Source: Streptomyces sp. NBC_00654
GTDB taxonomy: Bacteria; Actinomycetota; Actinomycetes; Streptomycetales; Streptomycetaceae
DNA: 64,000 nucleotides
NCBI RefSeq assembly: GCF_026341775.1
Contig: NZ_JAPEOB010000002.1
Coordinates: 1,178,001-1,242,000 of the forward strand
Direction: 5' to 3'
Position 1 is the first letter of the stretch. Every line of letters starts with the position of its first letter. The notes under the pieces are model-generated. The model was not told where the DNA came from. It ran no database searches and saw only the letters and a list, made by a program, of their open reading frames with translations. The position numbers were made by a program, and so were the translations under genes. Of this stretch, positions 61,075 to 64,000 are shown piece by piece.

Positions 61075-61101
61075 GGGAATCTTTACCGCCGACCGGACGT
61101 T
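61075..61101 (+). promoter_or_regulatory. Sigma-R promoter of rbpA
   Basis: GGGAAT (61075-61080), 18 bases, GTT (61099-61101): exact match to the sigma-R consensus GGGAAT-N18-GTT. It lies 62 bases before the rbpA start. Sigma-R drives the thiol-oxidative stress response, and rbpA is a known member of its regulon in S. coelicolor. Confidence 0.88.
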
Positions 61102-61162
61102 GACCGGATGACGACGACAGCGACACCTGTCCTGTGGGCGACAAGCCCGGGAGGCACGATTC

Positions 61163-61537
61163 ATGAGTGAGCGAGCTCTCCGCGGCACGCGACTCGTGGT
61201 TACCAGCTACGAGACGGACCGCGGCATCGATCTGGCCCCGCGCCAGGCGGTGGAGTACGCATGCCAGAACGGACATCGATTTGAGATGCCGTTCTCGGTA
61301 GAGGCGGAAATTCCGCCGGAGTGGGAGTGCAAGGCGTGCGGCGCCCAGGCACTCCTGGTGGACGGGGATGGCCCCGAGGAGAAGAAGGGCAAGCCTGCGC
61401 GCACGCACTGGGACATGCTCATGGAGCGGCGCACCCGCGAGGAGCTGGAGGAGGTGCTGGCCGAGAGGCTGGCGGTTCTGCGCTCCGGAGCCATGAACAT
61501 CGCCGTGCATCCGCGGGACAGCAGGAAATCTGCCTGA
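61163..61537 (+). CDS. rbpA: RNA polymerase-binding protein RbpA
   Basis: 124 residues from ATG 61163, with GGGAGG nearby upstream. The N-terminal tail MSERALRGTRLVVTSYETDR enters the RNA polymerase active cleft; the core domain has zinc ligands C34, H38, C56 and C59 (ACQNGHRF ... WECKACG); the basic linker EEKKGKPARTHWD is followed by the sigma-interaction domain with R89 and R90 (MERRTREELEEVL). It stabilises open complexes formed by HrdB holoenzyme and raises rifampicin tolerance. Controlled by a sigma-R promoter and closed by a very strong terminator. Confidence 0.98.
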   Translation: MSERALRGTRLVVTSYETDRGIDLAPRQAVEYACQNGHRFEMPFSVEAEIPPEWECKACGAQALLVDGDGPEEKKGKPARTHWDMLMERRTREELEEVLAERLAVLRSGAMNIAVHPRDSRKSA

Positions 61538-61555
61538 CCGCGTAACACCGCATCG

Positions 61556-61604
61556 AAGAGCCGCGGGCCGTGACACAGTTCTTGTGTCACGGCCCGCGGC
61601 TCTT
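61556..61604 (+). terminator. 22-bp perfect hairpin after rbpA
   Basis: Arms 61556-61577 and 61583-61604 are exact reverse complements over 22 bases, with a 5-base loop GTTCT. The left arm begins AAGAGCCGCGGGCC and the right ends GGCTCTTCC. It starts 19 bases after the rbpA stop. Confidence 0.93.
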
Positions 61605-61681
61605 CCGCTGCGCGCCTGCTTCGGTTTCGCGCTGCGCGCCCGCTTCGGTTTCGCGCTGCGCGCCCGCTTCGGCTTCGGCTT
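61605..61681. repeat. 24-bp tandem repeat after the rbpA terminator
   Basis: About three copies of a 24-base unit containing GCGCTGCGCGCCCGCTTCGG follow directly after the hairpin, ending in CGGCTTCGG repeats. Not coding on either strand by context; possibly secondary-structure or insulator sequence. Confidence 0.75.
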
Positions 61682-61736
61682 CGGGGCGGTTGCCCCGCGC
61701 CGGGGCCGTACCTTTCGGGGCGGGGCAACCGCCCCG
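61682..61736. terminator. 16-bp hairpin before fxsA end
   Basis: CGGGGCGGTTGCCCCG (61682-61697) and CGGGGCAACCGCCCCG (61721-61736), perfect complement over 16 bases around a 23-base loop. It lies 64 bases past the stop of the leftward fxsA gene and may end its transcript. Confidence 0.8.
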
Positions 61737-61800
61737 GGGGCCGTGCCTGAGGCCCGGGGCGGACCGTGGGACTGTCGCGGTGACACCCCCGGGGAACGCG

Positions 61801-62403
61801 CTACGGCGTCAGGGGCGGGCGCGGGCCCCGGGAGACGTCGCCGTCGGGCCCCGAGGGCGCCTGAGTGCCGTCCTCCCGGATGACCTCTCCCTGAACGACC
61901 TTTCCGTCCGGCCGGTGCATACGGGCCTGCTGGAAGGCGTCCGAGAGGCTGCCGGGCGAGGCGGCCCGCATCCGGCGTTCCAGGGACCGCTCCGCGTACC
62001 GGCCGAGCATCGTGCGGACCGGCGGCACCAGGAGGAGCAGCCCGGCCACGTCCGAGATCATGCCGGGGATCATCAGGAGCAGGCCGCCCAGCATCAGGAA
62101 GCCGTTGCCCTTGGTGCCCGGAGGAGCCGCGGGCGCGGCGGCCGGGGCGCCCGGCTGCCCCGGCATCTGCTGGAGAGTCTCGGTGAGATTGCGGAAGGCC
62201 CGGCGGCCGGCCCGCTTGATGACCACGGCCCCGAGGAAGGCACCGGCGACCAGGAGCAGCAGGACGGTGAGCCCGCCCGCCGCGTCGGCCACCACGGTCA
62301 GCAGCCAGATCTCCAGCACCAGCCAGGCGGCGATGCCGAGCGGCAGGAAGGTACGGGCGCGCGAACGCTTCGGACGGGTCGGGGGCGGTGTGCCGGTCGT
62401 CAT
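61801..62403 (-). CDS. fxsA: FxsA-family membrane protein
   Basis: 200 residues from ATG 62403. Four hydrophobic segments: LPLGIAAWLVLEIWLLTVVA, GGLTVLLLLVAGAFLGAVVI, GFLMLGGLLLMIPGMISDVAG and LLLVPPVRTML. The MIPGMISDVAGLLLL block is the FxsA signature. E. coli FxsA relieves F-plasmid exclusion of phage T7; the ordinary role is unknown. A long cytoplasmic tail (QGEVIREDGTQAPSGPDGD) is a Streptomyces feature. Convergent with rbpA. Confidence 0.9.
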   Translation of the reverse strand: MTTGTPPPTRPKRSRARTFLPLGIAAWLVLEIWLLTVVADAAGGLTVLLLLVAGAFLGAVVIKRAGRRAFRNLTETLQQMPGQPGAPAAAPAAPPGTKGNGFLMLGGLLLMIPGMISDVAGLLLLVPPVRTMLGRYAERSLERRMRAASPGSLSDAFQQARMHRPDGKVVQGEVIREDGTQAPSGPDGDVSRGPRPPLTP

Positions 62404-62531
62404 GCTTCCAGTGTGCCTGTACGGGCGTGCGGACGGCGTAAGAGGGTGATCATGGGGCCGGGGGGACGGCGGTCGGGACGGGGCGGCCGCGGGGGCGACG
62501 CGTGACCTCGGGCGAGCCGCGGGGGCGGTCC

Positions 62532-63299
62532 TCAGGAGGACTTGCGGCCCAGGACCTTGTTCGTCCGGGTGGTGATGCCCCAGCCGGTGACCCGCCAGAG
62601 CGCCTCGACGAGAATGTCACGGCTCATCTTCGAGTCGCCCACCTCGCGGTCCACGAAGGTGATCGGCACCTCGACGACGTGATAGCCGGCTTCGACGGCG
62701 CGGCGGGCGAGGTCCACCTGGAAGCAGTAGCCCTGCGAGGCGACCTCGCCGAGCCCGAGGCCCTTGAGGGTCTCGGTGCGGAAGGCCCGGTAGCCGCCGG
62801 TGACGTCCCGGACCGAGAGTCCGAGGGCGAGTCGGGAGTAGAGGCTGCCGCCGCGGGAGATCATTTCGCGGCTCTTGGGCCAGTTCACCACGCGGCCGCC
62901 CGGAACCCAGCGGGAGCCGAGGACCAGGTCCGCCCCCTTGAGCGCGGTGAGCAGCCGGGGCAGCTCCTCGGGCTGGTGGGAGCCGTCGGCGTCCATCTCG
63001 ACCAGCACGCCGTATCCGTGCTCGGAGCCCCAGCCGAAGCCCGCCAGGTAGGCCGCGCCGAGCCCTTCCTTGCCCTTGCGGTGCAGGACGTGGACCTTGT
63101 CGTCCCCGGCCGCGATCTCGTCGGCGGCCTTTCCGGTGCCGTCGGGGCTGTTGTCGTCGGCGACCAGGATGTCGGCCTCCGGCACGGCGGCGCGCACGCG
63201 GTCGACGATCGGTTTGATGTTCTCGACCTCGTTGTAGGTCGGGATGATCACCAAAACCTTGCCGAGCGGGCCGTACTGCCTCTGACCGCCGTCGTTCAC
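62532..63299 (-). CDS. ppm1: Polyprenol monophosphomannose synthase
   Basis: 255 residues from GTG 63299, with AAGGGG 5 bases upstream. GT-A family 2 glycosyltransferase: VLVIIPTYNEVENI, ILVADDNSPDGTG, VEMDADGSHQPEELP with the DxD-type metal site, and GYCFQVDLARRAVEAG near the end. No membrane segments, as in the actinobacterial two-protein systems. It makes polyprenyl-phosphate-mannose from GDP-mannose for protein O-mannosylation; in S. coelicolor ppm is needed for phage phiC31 receptor glycosylation. GDP-mannose could come from the mannose-1-phosphate guanylyltransferase encoded at 15884-18379. Confidence 0.95.
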   Translation of the reverse strand: MNDGGQRQYGPLGKVLVIIPTYNEVENIKPIVDRVRAAVPEADILVADDNSPDGTGKAADEIAAGDDKVHVLHRKGKEGLGAAYLAGFGWGSEHGYGVLVEMDADGSHQPEELPRLLTALKGADLVLGSRWVPGGRVVNWPKSREMISRGGSLYSRLALGLSVRDVTGGYRAFRTETLKGLGLGEVASQGYCFQVDLARRAVEAGYHVVEVPITFVDREVGDSKMSRDILVEALWRVTGWGITTRTNKVLGRKSS

Positions 63300-63864
63300 T
63301 GCTGCCCCTTAAAGTCCGTACGCAGACGCACACCATATCGAGCGCATCGCCGTCGGATTCCGACGCGGTGGCGCAGCCGCCCCCGCAGGTCGGGGCAGAC
63401 CCGTGGAACTGGGGACAGAACCCACGGACGGAGCAGCCGGCGGAGCCGTGGCGGGTGCTGCGGATCGGGGCCCGGCGCCCTTCGGGCCGACCTGGGACCC
63501 GCTGGCTGCGGGTCGACCGAAAGCCGTTGTCTACTGAACGTCCGGGCCCCACCCGGGTCGCACCCTCCGTCCGGTTCGAACCTTCCCTCGCCCCCGAGGC
63601 GCGGACGCTGAACCTGGCTGTCAGTGGTGGTGCGCCGGTGCGGCACACCGCCCCATGACCCAGCGGCGTTCGACGACTGCGTGGAGGTTTGACCGGTCGG
63701 ACGTCCTGTGGTGGACCCGGCCGAACCTACCGGCCCCTGGGCGCGTTCTGTCAACACTCGCTCGACCTGCGGCTTTTGCCCAAATTGCCTGGTCAGTGCC
63801 GAAGATCCGCAGGTCGCGGCAGCGGGCGTACGCCCTTCGATCGGCGGTACGAAATAGTCACACG
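63300..63864. other. Intergenic region upstream of ppm1 (565 bases)
   Basis: Between ppm1 and the end of an upstream leftward amidohydrolase. Both strands have open frames (a GTG frame of 96 codons at 63368-63658 rightward and a 190-codon frame leftward), but without ribosome-binding sites or known similarity. The region near 63660-63870 is less biased in base use. It must contain the ppm1 promoter; none was certain. Confidence 0.4.
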
Positions 63865-64000
63865 TCACTCGTTCGGCCGTACGTAGACAGTTTGTCCGAA
63901 CACCACGGTGCGCAGACAGACCGGGAGTTCGGCCCCGGGCGTGAGATCGGGCAGGCCGGGCGTGCCGGACCGGGGGTCGGTGGACCAGCGGGCGACCCGG
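63865..64000 (-). CDS. Amidohydrolase-family enzyme, C-terminal end (cut by window edge)
   Basis: The last 44 codons only, reading RVARWSTDPRSGTPGLP, DLTPGAELPVCLRTVV and FGQTVYVRPNE before TGA at 63867-63865. The order "distribution of a substrate-independent strand, then LRTVVxGxxVY" is the typical end of metal-dependent amidohydrolases, where the final beta strand of the small domain is formed. I recall this end from Streptomyces amidohydrolases. Metal-binding residues are outside the window. Confidence 0.7.
   Translation of the reverse strand, partial: RVARWSTDPRSGTPGLPDLTPGAELPVCLRTVVFGQTVYVRPNE

Noticed and set aside
63368..63658. 96-codon GTG frame upstream of ppm1
   Set aside because: No ribosome-binding site; base bias fades in the second half; no known family. 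It could be real and deserves a homologue search, but I cannot support it.
63296..63868. 190-codon minus-strand frame upstream of ppm1
   Set aside because: Repetitive Arg/Pro composition, overlaps the expected ppm1 promoter and the amidohydrolase end.

Overview
The window is a very GC-rich stretch (codon third positions almost all G or C) of a Streptomyces or close relative. Markers seen directly are an rbpA gene behind a sigma-R-type promoter, a cvnA-B-C-D conservon, the crr-ptsI pair, a DUF5999 protein and rRNA genes without spacer tRNAs. Gene order matches what I remember of the S. coelicolor chromosome from about gcvP to ppm; this is recollection, not a search. No transposase, integrase, CRISPR array or tRNA was found, so this looks like core chromosome with a few lineage-variable genes.

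Layout. 1-5357: the N-terminus of a CPBP intramembrane protease, a membrane-anchored solute-binding/VWA protein, a GCS2-type carboxylate-amine ligase and two small Streptomyces proteins. 5440-19099: gcvP behind a tandem glycine riboswitch, a PRC-barrel protein, DNA polymerase IV, then a long leftward cluster MerR / bifunctional nuclease / MerR (FtsR-like) / FHA (GarA/OdhI-like) / DUF881 / Sbp / DUF881 / nucleotidyltransferase-mutase fusion / PgsA-like synthase. It parallels the mycobacterial Rv1822-Rv1832 neighbourhood without gcvH and ties glycine catabolism, 2-oxoglutarate control, division and envelope synthesis together. 19271-24423: one complete leftward rRNA operon (16S-23S-5S) with terminator and leader. 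25116-27311: crr and ptsI. 27409-34873: a protein of unknown function, acetoacetyl-CoA synthetase, GH31 glucosidase, Nudix hydrolase, VanX-type dipeptidase and an Mpo1-like protein. 35043-39386: the conservon. 39886-40356: a small membrane protein.

40521-47973 is the most interesting part: a leftward three-gene operon with the layout kleisin-like / winged-helix (KITE-like) / giant SMC-like ATPase, i.e. a MukFEB/MksFEB/JetABC-type condensin module, with an unusual Walker B and no recognisable JetD nuclease nearby. 48159-54082: an oxoprolinase/hydantoinase fusion, a HEAT-repeat protein and an ankyrin protein. 54394-56357: a 64-residue membrane protein and an FtsK/TraB-like ATPase lacking the Walker A lysine, behind a perfect 14-bp AT-rich inverted repeat. 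56444-60899: a MocR-type regulator (YczR-like) divergent from yczE-like and GDPD genes with a perfect operator-like palindrome between, then an MFS transporter. 61163-64000: rbpA, fxsA, ppm and the C-terminus of an amidohydrolase.

Limits: all calls come from reading sequence and motifs by eye; start codons were chosen from ribosome-binding sites and family memory; no database or folding search was run.
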